Shown one piece after another: positions 1 through 12,100 of a stretch of 64,000 nt of DNA (the first letter of the stretch is position 1; each line of letters begins with the position of its first letter). A program made the position numbers and the translations under genes. The DNA is taken from positions 959,206 to 1,023,205 of the forward strand of contig JACATO010001426.1 in the NCBI GenBank assembly GCA_018389105.1, written 5' to 3'. The notes under the pieces were generated by a model. It was given only the letters and a program-made list of their open reading frames with translations, searched no databases and was not told the DNA's origin. The DNA comes from Nautilus pompilius (taxonomy: Eukaryota; Mollusca; Cephalopoda; Nautilida; Nautilidae).

Positions 1-3000
1 TTAAACTTAAACGGTTTGAGTCACACCTGAGAATTAGGGGATATAACACTTATTTAACTCTTAGAGTCACAGCGAAAAATTTGAGAGAATTTCTTTAGTC
101 TGATAAAAATGAAACATGGTGAAAAAGTGGGGAATTAATCAGAAAATCGAGAGAGAGAATCTTGGCAGTCACAATTTAAAATGGGCTAAAGTTACTTCGT
201 ATCAGTTAATAACATCTTTCTATTTTTCAAAACAGTTTTCCTTTCAACTTCCATCTAGAAATTTCCTTTTTTCCTTTTAATTTTTATATTCTATCATTTA
301 ATTTCATTTAGAAAATCAATCAAATAAAATTCTCACTTTTTTAGTCTCAATGATCAAATCTTCTGCACGACTCTGCTTCGCCGTGTTTTGCCAAATCGTC
401 TTCGATTTATTTTTCCTTTGTTTCAGTAAGGAACTTTAACCTTAGATGTTTCTTTCTTTGGTGCTGCTTCTTTTATAAATGCACGTCCTGAACACCATTT
501 AATATTTTAAACACTTCATAGGAAGATTTACAGAAGGCACCAATTTCCCACAATGCACTGCGCGGGCACTATCCTTAAAGTACACGACCGGAAGACAACA
601 TTGAGAGATCGCGTTAAAAAGAATTTATTTCTGCTGTCTTTCTAATTTTAAATATCTGTTAAGAATAAACAGTTATTATCACTGCTTGATAGTGGGATAT
701 TACAGAAAACTAATTTGTTACGCTAGACGAAGTATGGAAGGCGAGATCGCTACAACTTGACTCTCTACCATTTGCTTACTGTGCCGACAAGTCTGTAACA
801 TGCTACTTGATGAATTTCTGACCTATTCTACATTTTTACACCGGAGGACCTTAGAAATGTCAGAAACCTTTAAAATCTCTTTGTCTGTAACAGCAGCGAG
901 GTTGAATTTTATTGTTTTAAATGATTTATCAGCTGATCGTGAGAATTGCCAACAGTCGGAATGTAAAAGAAACTCATCATCACTCCGTTTTAACAGCCAA
1001 GAAGGGCAGAGAGCGAACAATCTCATCTCTTCATCAACCTTCCGTGCACCTTTCTAGAAGGAAGATAAGTAAGATCAATCTGATGCAATCTTCCTTCGAG
1101 CATCTGTCCTACACATCTGTCAGCAAATTTGTTAACTCTGACTTTTCTCATCTTTCTGTTAGGTAAATTTTCTTTGCCTTTTAAAATTATTGATAAATTT
1201 ATTTCTTTGTGATAGAATATAACATGAAGATGGTGCAGTATTTCTTATTATTCCACAATTCAACAAAAATACATTTGCCATATGATAATGTGAATCACTT
1301 TCAACCTTATTTGTGAACAAATTCTTTATAGATTCTCGTCAATGGTGTTCAGAGATACAGTGATGTGCAAAGTGGCACGAACTCTTTCAGTGTTCCTTCA
1401 AATCATTTATCCAGTGCCCTGTTAAATATATTGGTTGTGGCACAATGAACAACTGCACTGGGCAGACTCTTCTATGTAATCGCATTCTATTACTAAGACA
1501 CACCTTTGGTATCAAGGTTACCACCTATAACTGGGGTTTGTTTACATGCCTGATAAAATGTATCTCTATTAGGTCCCTGTTATATATGCAAGACTAGGAA
1601 GTTTAAATCTTGCTATTTGTTCAGATCATTCATTCACCAAATCAGTCTTTTAGTGTGTTTACCCTCTTTCCAGACCTTCAGCATCCCTAACAAAATTATA
1701 AAACAAAGTCTAGAACGTATACTTTATATTGGATGTAACTAAAGCATTAAATAAAGAAACAAGAATAATTTTGCAACCATTACAATAGCTTTCGTTAACA
1801 GACCTAAATTTTTCTTTTCTTACCCACCGCATAGCAACACAACTCGTCCCAAGGTTGAAGTTCAAAGTTATCCCGAGATTGCTCAATATTGTTATGTTTG
1901 TTGAGACTATTTTCCAAACGGCGAAGACTCGTTTGATCTTCATGACGCATGAATGCATTTGTACTTTAGGTCATGTGATCAGTGTCAAATTTTGACAGGT
2001 GTAACTCCGTAGTTCTCCTCTCTCCCCTTCTGTGCCAACATGATTTTTTATCTTTTCTTTTCCATGGGCATGTGCTTGGTCAGCAGCCAACCATTCTAAT
2101 TTTCTGCAGTCAGTAAACAGAACCTGTCTACTTTCATATTTAGCCAGCGTTCTATGTGTCAATGGTTGCATACTATCCATGCCGATGGTATCCTAGGATT
2201 CTAGATCTACCATTTATGAAACGGTGTGCGTGTCTCAGATTCTATTTTGGATCATGGGTTTTACTTTCACTTTAGGAAGTCGTTTTTTTCTGTTGTGGGC
2301 ATGCTTTTCTTATTGACTGTATTTATATTTCCACGATCCACAAATTTCAATAATGAGCACCTTTTAGAGAAACCTGGCTACACTTGGCTACCTAAAGTGA
2401 ACAGAAAAGCTTAGCACCAGACTCAGGTGAAAAACAATACCCTTTTCTTCCAGTAACAAACAAAAATTTGTTTGTACTAATGAATTCCAAAATAAACCCG
2501 ACCGGATACCATTAGAGCTGTGTTACTTTAGCCAATGGATGCTGATTCAGAGAATATGAGTTGTACGACAACTAGATCCACCACTTTTTTTCTATCCTTT
2601 CTATATCAAACAGTTAGTCATCACCTGAAACACAATCGAAATTACAATGGACAATGTACAAACCAGATATTACAAAAGGACATTATTTTATTGTATATTT
2701 AAAACGGTTATTTGGAGCATCTCTCTGTTAACCTTACAGTTAATATTTAAGTCACTTCGCCGAAATTTCTTCCTGATCCGAGCATCAGTGCACAAAACGT
2801 CATTCAGCCACAGGGCCATCTAAGGATACAGCAGTTAGAATTGATGTCGAAAATCTACTTGCTAAAGTCTCAACAAACAAGGTCGGATGCTTTGCAGGAA
2901 ACAGAGAATGATACCAACATAATAGGCAAAACTTCATAGAAACGTATAAATCTACAAACGGAACCAAACCACTGATAGCAAAAGTGGTGAAGAAAGTTTA

Positions 3001-3298
3001 CACAGACCCTTTATTAAGAATAAAGACTGGCAAAATACATGAAATTCTTTCCCTAGGTGGCAATTACTGATTCTCACTGTAAAAGCATCTATTGTAGTCA
3101 AATATATAACTAGTATTTTTAGTGTTTCACAGAATACGCTGTTTTAATTTAAAAAGAGTTTTTGAATTTTGTTGAAAGTAATTTTAGCGAAGACCAAAGA
3201 TGTAATTCTACTGTCCACTGTTGGTCCGTTGTTCGTTCTGTGTGACTGTCAGTTTTCCTCTGCTACTTAGTTTATATACTTGTGTCTGTTTCCTTCAG
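1..3298 (+). other. Intron of gene 1 (upstream of first visible exon)
   Basis: I found no exon here. The stretch near 281-330 closely matches 50144-50200 in the intron that follows the first FTP domain of gene 2. The window therefore opens inside the equivalent intron of gene 1, and its signal peptide, linker, first EGF and first FTP exons should lie to the left. The short open frames here have no recognisable domain and no splice context. Confidence 0.6.
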
Positions 3299-3436
3299 AC
3301 TGTGAGGAGAATTGGTTTGGTCGTAAATGTGACAAGCAATGTCACTGTAACGGCAGCTGTGACAGAGCTCTAGGTCACTGTACCAGGGGATGTGAGAGCG
3401 GATGGAGCGGAGATTCGTGCCAACGTAGAAATTATG
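3299..3436 (+). CDS. Gene 1 exon: EGF-like module
   Basis: 138 nt, phase 1-1, preceded by ttccttcag and followed by gtttgt. It encodes an EGF-like module of the multiple-EGF (MEGF/laminin-like) type: CEENWFGRKC, then QCHCNGSC, GHCTRGC and GWSGDSC. Its counterpart in gene 2 is at 54238-54375. Confidence 0.85.
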
Positions 3437-6076
3437 GTTTGTACAAATTACCTTTAACCCATTAACCACAAAATCCACTAAAGTAATGTGACATAACAGG
3501 CGTAACTTGTTGAATACCGGTAGTAATATATTTAAAAGGTCTATTCAAGTAAAAACAATGCAGAGAAAGGAAATCTCTTATTTTTAAATCAGATTTTCTT
3601 TATAATGAAATATTTCATATACATCAACTGTATAATTGCAATATTTTAATTTCTAAAAGTATAGAAATCTGTCAACAGTAAGATAGATGGTGGTGGACGG
3701 AGTCTCCCGGTCTTCTTTGAGGAAGAACATCAGTAGCACAATAATGATTTATAATCACAGACTTCAGATCAAAGCAGAAAATTATTTATTTACCTATTTA
3801 TGTGGACATCTTCTACCAACTTGCTTATTAGAAATATGTAGTTAGACAATCTAATTTTCCGATTGTCTATCACCATCATCAGGTTGCAGTCCCGAGAAGA
3901 GCTATTTTTGTTCTGCAATCAGATTAATTTGTCATAGGTGTGTCTAGGTTTTGGTATAGTACAACAGACTGGACCTGGTCTTGAAGCTGCTGCCTGTTGG
4001 TTTCCGAGTCTTTTATATGTATTTTTCAAACCAACGATTTAACCCATCGAACGTCGACTTTCTGCTGGGCTTTCACTAAGGCAATGCTCAGCTGTTATAC
4101 AGTAAAATCATACTGTCTTTATTGTCTAAAAGTTGTAATAAATTGTATTCACCTGGAAATAAATTAAGAAGCAATTTCAACAAAACGTTAAAATAGGAAG
4201 AGACCAAAGATGATAATAAAATGTAACTGGAATACATACCTGGGGATTTCACTCTTGAATACTTTAGTTTGATTGTCTGTTTTTGCAACTGTAACTTCTT
4301 TGGCTGTCCCGGGCGTCTGTTACCATCTTGATACTGAAAACTTTTAATTTACATGAAACTGAATACATTCAGAGAAGTAAAGTCAAATTGAAAATGTTCA
4401 GGTATTTTTCTTAACCATGAAATAGGTAATGAACTTCATTTCTTTGAAACAATTTTTCACGTGAGGATGGAGATGAGGTAGTCTTTGTTGTGATAACTGC
4501 TAAATAGATCAAAATCTGGGTGTAATTGCACGTCGCCACGTATAGAGAAATTATTCCACAGGTTAGACGGAACAAAGTCACTTTGTTCTTGATTTTTAAC
4601 ATAAAAATTAGAAATGTTAAATTATTTAACACCTGATAAAACTCCGGGTAACAGAAAAAAACCAAGGTATTCAGCTGCATTTTGGGAAAAACAAAGCCCA
4701 CACAATGAAGATTTCAGAATCTAATGACATTAAAAACCAAAGACCTCGGCCAGGTTAACATACGAGATGTTCAGACGGTTTGGGGTCTGCAGGAATAGAA
4801 ACTATAAAAGTTTTGTTTACAGCCCGCCTGAATATAAATGGTTGGGGGGGGGGGGTGTTCGTTCCCTAATTCCCTTCCTCTGCAAGAAGGAATCAATCAA
4901 TGATGTACAAAGATATTGATGGGAAATGATGTTGTTCATTCTGAAAATGTAAAAGGAAATAGGACAAGTTCATAGGAAATATTCACAAATATCAACTGTT
5001 ACCTGTTTATAGTCAGACGTAAGAAATGGAATAAATAGAAGACATAAAACTTTTTTGTTGTGAAATCACTCAGCGCTGATAATGTTCACGGTCTGGACAG
5101 ATTCAGAAGTTGAACTGATTGCAGGTTTTGTTGTCATAGCAACGAACAGAGAAGCTTTAGCTTTGTTTCTCATTAATATGTAAATTGTTCTGCAGAGTTT
5201 TCTCCCCTTTCACCGGTGAAGCACCACTCGTAAAATTTATAGTATTTTATTTAGCCTCTTTGACTCTCAACATAAATTTGTAGCGAGGATAAAGTTCCCT
5301 CCTGTGGGGATGCTTACATAAATAAACTTCAGTCAAATTAAGATAAATAGAAAAATGAAATTATTTGTTATTTAAAAGAAAATAATTTTCAATTTCTTTT
5401 CAAATTCATTTTTGTGTTTTTTTTATTTAAACAGAAAACGTAGCCGTGAATAAACCAGCCTGGCAGACTTCTGATTATGTTAATGATCTGCTGTTTAAAA
5501 ATGTCCATAATACAAGTTATCCTGCCCAGCTGGCAGTGGATGGTGATCCAGATGGATATTTTAACCACCTGTCGTGCACTCACACAGCAGCTGTGGATCA
5601 TAATCCAGAGTGGACTGTGGATCTGGGTCCTTACTACACAATCTCCTGGATTCGGATATATAACAGACTGTCATCACGTGAGTTTTCGTGTTGTCACCTT
5701 CACCTGAAATATATAAAACCATACCTGTTTGTAATCCCAGGTGGCGCAGTCAGTCAGCTCGTCTCGTTGTCATGGAAACAAATTTACGTTTTTAAGATTC
5801 GGTGAAAGTCTAGCTGCATATGCACGCTACCAGCAGCTGGAAGTTCAGTTCCATCAACTTTTCCCGCAGCCGTGAAGTTTGAAAATTTACTTTCTTCAGT
5901 TTCTGATGATAAACTTTACCTGACGTGGCCCCTTCAGTCCACAGAATAATTAATTTTAAACCCAAAATATAATTAAATTTTAATTAAGTCATCTTTTAAT
6001 TTTTATATTTGCTGAAAAGCCGATTGGACCTGAATAACCATCTTTCTTTCTACACCGTTATATTATATTATTATTA

Positions 6077-6119
<43 letters not shown>

Positions 6120-9100
6120 ACAACCTCTGCACAACAACTAATTCCAGAGACAGAAACAAAGATGAAGAACTGACCCCTCTGAGGTTGTTTTCCCTCATTT
6201 ATTATGTTTGTTTGTGATGATTTTCAGATAATCGATATCGATTGAAGGGCTTTAAAGTCTATGTAAGTAACAGCAGCAGCAGTTCAGGAGAACTTTGTTT
6301 TGAAGACACATGGAGAAGAACTAAGAGTGGACAGGTGATCATAGACATCCACTGTGAGCCGTCCATCAGGGGTCGATACGTCAAAATAACAAAGACAACA
6401 GAGTTTTTGACTCTGTGTGAAGTTGAAATTATGAGTGAGTAAATATGTTAGACTTCGGTGAGGAATTATTACAATCTGCTCTATTTTCCTGTGTGCATCA
6501 TAAAAACCCAGTTACCTCCCCTTAATTTCTGGTGCTTAAAAAGAACAAGGTCCCTTTTTATAATCTGTTATTTCCTCTACCTTTATTATTGTGCATGTTT
6601 TTGTAGGTCTCCTTATATATTTGTCTACATTGTTGCTGTTATCATAAGATACGGCACTGAAAGGTGGAGAGAGACATAATACATGTCCCCTACCTCAACC
6701 AAATAAGTGGAGGGGACATGTACTTGTTCTCCCTTAATTTTACCCTGCTCTAATGTTGATTAGTAATTTCTGAGAGTAAGTTCATGATCTTTCAGGTCGA
6801 GCTGTTCAGTAGGTAGGAGGTATATTAGGGGAAGGATGAATGTCACATCTGATAGTTCAAACGACAGGTGATTTCAACTTTTCACTCATACTTTCCAAAT
6901 AAAGCAGCGAATAAAAGGGGAGATAATCAATTACATTACCTGTCACTTCATAGACATTACAAAAGAATTAAATATCCAAGGACGAGTGGTTAAGAATCTC
7001 CTTACCTTTGAGACAGTCAGCTCTGGTATCAGTGCAGTGTTTTCTCAGCTTTAATGTGGAAGATCGCTAGTTTTTAGGATTGTTTTAATAAAATTAAAGC
7101 TGTAAACAACATAAAATATGCAGGCCATTGTTGTTGATGAGACTTTTTTTGTTTTAATGTTACCTGCACGAAGTTTAAGAAATGTTTCTCAGTTGATATC
7201 ATGAAGTATTTATCTCAATAAGTAATTGTTTAATCTACAGCAGGAGATAAGGTAAAATCTCCTCAGGTTTAGAATTGTAATTTGATGTAATAAAATGTAA
7301 AATGTTTACCTCAAGTCTCCATTGTCATCTGTGTTAAGTCCAGAACCCAGACAGATGCAGGGAACACAATGGAATGGTGAACCTCAACCTGATACTGGTT
7401 CATCAAATGGAGTTTCTGAGTGATTAACTAGTTTTAACTATTAGAAACTGTTTAACTTATCTGTTGTTTATTAGAACAATCAGTGCAGCAGACTTTAAAT
7501 ACACGGGGTATCATCAGTGGTAAATAGACACCTCAGCATCTACGTCTACTAGTAGACAAACCAATTTGTTTCTGTTTTCTTACAAATTCTTTACACAGAT
7601 CAATACTCACCTGTAGAGTAGGGGGACTGAATTGTGTTGAGGTATCACTGTCTGTGTAATAATATCTATAAATGGATATTAAGACCACATCTACATAGAA
7701 ATATGTGAGAAGTATACATTTTTCCTCATTAAGCAAGAATTGTGAATAAGCTGACAATGAACCTTCACCAAAATTGTTTTGACTTTAAGTGGCCCACAGA
7801 TAATGTGGATCCCTGTCCAGTTGTTAGGAGATTTTATTTAATAATTTAATTTCCATTATAAGTGCAATCAAAATAATAATTCTAATAATAATAAAATATA
7901 TAAATGCTATGTGCTTGATTTTGAGTCCAAATAAGTAAATTTGTGTCAGCCATATAAAAATTAATCTTATAAGTTATGGTATTTCAAAACATTTTATGTC
8001 CACCAGCACAGACTTGATTTGTAGTGTCATCTATTCTGCTGCTGCTGCTGCTGATGATGATCTTTCTTAACTTACATGTTATATTCTCTCTGTTTTGTCA
8101 CAGGATGTAAACCAGGATGGAGAGCTGATTACTGTCATAAAGTAAGGAGATTTTCTGATTAATGACCTTTAGTTAATGTTTAGCTTTGAAAACTGATTTG
8201 GCTTAACAATTAAATATCATTTAATGAAAAGAAAGTGGTAACAGGAAGTGGAAAGATTTTGGTGGGTTGGAGATACTGCTTTTCTTTTTGTTCCTTTTGA
8301 TGGGATTGATAAATTACTTATCTGTATTTGTCACTTCTCAGGATTAAATAAGGATCAAAAATTGTTTGCAGCATCTTTCTATACATTTATGAGATTGTCT
8401 GCTGGTAACTGAGATTACCTCAATACTAAACAAACCGATTATCTACTATGTTCCTTTTATTTAAACTGCTTCTGTGTGTCTGACAATATCACTGCATCAC
8501 CGACAAGATGAAACATGGCTGATACATGGATGGTAATCTTTGAGGAATTACTTGCAGGATTTCTGTGGACTGATAACTGTGGCATCATTTTATGTTAATC
8601 TCCTGTGCTTGGCTATACCATTATACACCAGTGGATGGGCTTCAGTTAACGCAGTGGTCATGTTTGCTCTGCGCTCATCATGAAGTCATTTACTGTGAGA
8701 CTTTTGTCATTTGTAGGTTTGTTCTGTGATATGATTCCACTTATTCTTCTGAACCAACTCTGACAGTCTGTTCATCTCTTTAATCAAATCCTACCACTGA
8801 TTACAGCAGTGCTTCAGACTCCTGAGCCAGAAACATTTGCCTGGAACTTTAACCTGGGTGTCAAATGTTTTTTTTTCATGATTCCAAATCTAGTGTCAGT
8901 GGTTAACTGAGTTATTATGAATGGTTTCTATGTTTCAATTTATTGCATTACTTTGAGGAAACTCATTTCATGAATGATGGTAGAAATGTGAGTTGTCACA
9001 GTTCACCAAATCACCATCCTCAGGTCAGAAAACACAGGGAGTAAGTAGTAGGAGGCCAGAATTGTTACACACATCCATTTCACATTTTGATTTAATGTAC

Positions 9101-12100
9101 CTTTCAAAGATAAATGAAATTTCAATTAATCATTTGATGATCGGAGGACTTTGGATTAGTGCCATCCACATTTTGTAGATTATTGCATCCATCAGCACAA
9201 TAGATTTAATAGTGTAGTAGCATTATATTATGAGCTGCTAGGAACATCAATTATCTCAATCAGCTCATGGTTATGAACCAGAATCTGTTTGTCCAGCCGG
9301 GTACAGACAGTATTTTGCAATCTGTACAATGACTTGGACTGCACCATATATTACAGCAGCACAATATCAAATCATTCACATGTTAATACTGGCTCAAGTT
9401 TAAGACAACTTTGTGAGTGTAGCATCATATCTTTGCAGCCAGGATACAATGCATATACCAGTCTATGAACTGTAGACTTGATGCATATACCATGTAGTTT
9501 CTGGAACTCTGGTGTCAGGTGATGTTACATAATTCAAAGATACGGATGTCAGATAACACTGGACAACAAAATAAAACTTTTTGTCTACCACTGAGCAAAA
9601 TGTGGGTGATCTTAGCTAAATTTTGTGGGGTGATTTCAAATCTGAAGTCAGAATTTGGCTTGGATATCAGGTTCTTGAGATATGCATAAGGAGGAATTTC
9701 ACTACTAACGCTATATTATGACTTATGTTATATGAACTATATAAAGCTTGAACAACAATATTTGGTATTCAAATGTTTAATATGAAACATATTTGCCATG
9801 ATCAGACAACAGATGAATGAGAGAAACTGATAAAAGCAGTATGGAAGATATGGAACGCATTTAACTTACATAGTAGGTACATTCAAAATGTTCAAAAATA
9901 TTTCAGACACTTTTTCTTGCGCTTACATTATGTGAGGTATCAGTCTCCCTTTGGGGGAGCCAACAGTAATCACCCATCATGTTGGGGTTGAATTTGACCT
10001 GATATCTACTTTGCATCACCTTTATGTTTTGGTGGAACCTTTCACCAAACTCATCACTGAAAATCCCTAGATTGGTTGGGAAAAAATCAAGATGCGAATG
10101 CAGAAAATGCATCTTTAAAGGCATCCGGGTCCCCTTTTACTGATACACCATTAGCATGTTTTACACATACTCAGCATAGTTCTCAGCTCTATATTTGCCA
10201 AGAATGTTCTGTACAACTAAAATAGATGCTTCCCATGCTGCAGACTCCAGTGGGTTCATCTTATTTTTGAACTCGTCATCATGCATGACTTCTCGAATTT
10301 CAGGTCACACAAAAGTTCCTTCTTTGAATTTAGCTTCACCTTTGTCAGCACCAAACTTCTCTCTTAGGCAATTGAAGCCATCACCGTCATTATCCATGGC
10401 TTTGACAGATATTTTCATAAGGCCAAGTTTGATATGAAGTGGTGAAAGGTGGACGTTCTGAGGGTCTACCAATGGCATATGTTGTACACTGTACCTGCCA
10501 ACTATAGGTTCCTGTTGCATAGGCCAGTCTTTTCAAGTGTAATGGTTGGCATCATCACTGTTGCTCCAAAGACACAAGAAACATATGTGTTTTGTGTACC
10601 CTAGCTGCAATCTGAGGAGAGAAATAACTTTGAGATCACCACAAATTTTTCATTTATGATCCAAATAACTCATCACTTTCAAAAGGAGTTCCATCAACTC
10701 GTATGTCTCTTTCAAGACAACTTCATGAGCAAGGAACTGAAGGTTTTTGCTTACCATGATGTAACAGCACAGCTTTAAAGCTTAGTTTGATAGATTCTAT
10801 GAATAACCTCCATTCATCAGTCACATGTCATAACTAAAAAATGGGACATCCTAGAAACGGTTTTTAGATTAGATATAAGTATGTGAAATACTACAAAGTA
10901 AGCATAATAGTGTTCCAGTGGCAAAATCATTGTTGTCCAGTGTAATCAATTCTTGTCTTAAATATCCAAACTCCATTTCTGAAAAATTTCACACTTGCAT
11001 CACTAGCTACTGCAATTTTTAAAACAAGAATTAGTAGATAGGTGAGCAGGTGCAATTCAAACAGCCTCATCACCAGAAAAAACAACTGGCCATCCCCCAA
11101 TACAGAATATAATGGAACATTACATAAAACACTTTGATTAATTCATTTTACAGAATCTTTCAAATCATCTTTACTAAATCACAGACATTTTTTTAAAAAA
11201 TCCACAATACATCTGACAACTTTAACTGTCAGGTTCCCATCATGGAATTCATGATTAAGCTTCGATGCAGCTGCTCTTTTTAACTGCTGCCATTTAACCT
11301 TTTACAAAGAAACAGTGTTACATGATGACTTACAACAATTGCTAATTTCCTATTATCCTTTAGTTACACTGATGACTGAATAAAGCTTGATCCATAAAGG
11401 TGTCCATTCCAGTTTCTTTGATGACAATGGATTTCTATTGGAGTGTTGTCTGTGAAGCTGTTTGCCATGAAGCTTGAGGGATCTTTGAGAGTATTTGTCT
11501 TGTCTCTTTCTATATTCAAGGGTTTTGGGACTGGATAAAGGACAAGGAATCCATACAAGTTTCTTGTCTGTCAGAAGAACTAATTAATGGTGTTTACTTT
11601 ACATTCTACAGCCTGTTCATCTGGATATTATGGACTAGACTGTAAATATAAATGTCCCATGGACTGTCAGACTAACAAATGTAATCACATCAGTGGCCAT
11701 TGTACTGAAGGATGTAAACCTGGATTTGTTGGTGACAAATGTTATTCATGTAGGTATTTAGATTTTTAAAAACGTTTTATATTTAAAATAATTAAATGGT
11801 AAATTGCTCTTATAATGTTTATAAAGTAAATTTTAAAATTAATACGATTACATTAAAAGAGAGAGGTAAAAATGTTTATAACAAGCATTTAAATTGTAAG
11901 AAATAATAAAGATGCAGAGTGTAGGAGCTGCTTCCCTGATAACAAGATTATTGAGTATCTGCCATGATCTGTTTACAGCTTGTTCACCTGGGAGCTATGG
12001 AGCCAATTGTACAAGCAGGTGTGAGAATTGTAAAAATGGCAGCTGTAATCACATCAGTGGCCATTGTACTGAGGGATGTATACCTGGATTTGTTGGTGAC

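Noticed and set aside
7533-7757. Minus-strand frame conserved in both copies (also 58835-59020)
   Set aside because: The conservation is shared by the whole surrounding intron, with no splice signals or domain; it reflects recent duplication or conversion.
11040-11610. Repeated block also at 62320-62850
   Set aside because: Explained by the tandem gene duplication rather than by an independent repeat.
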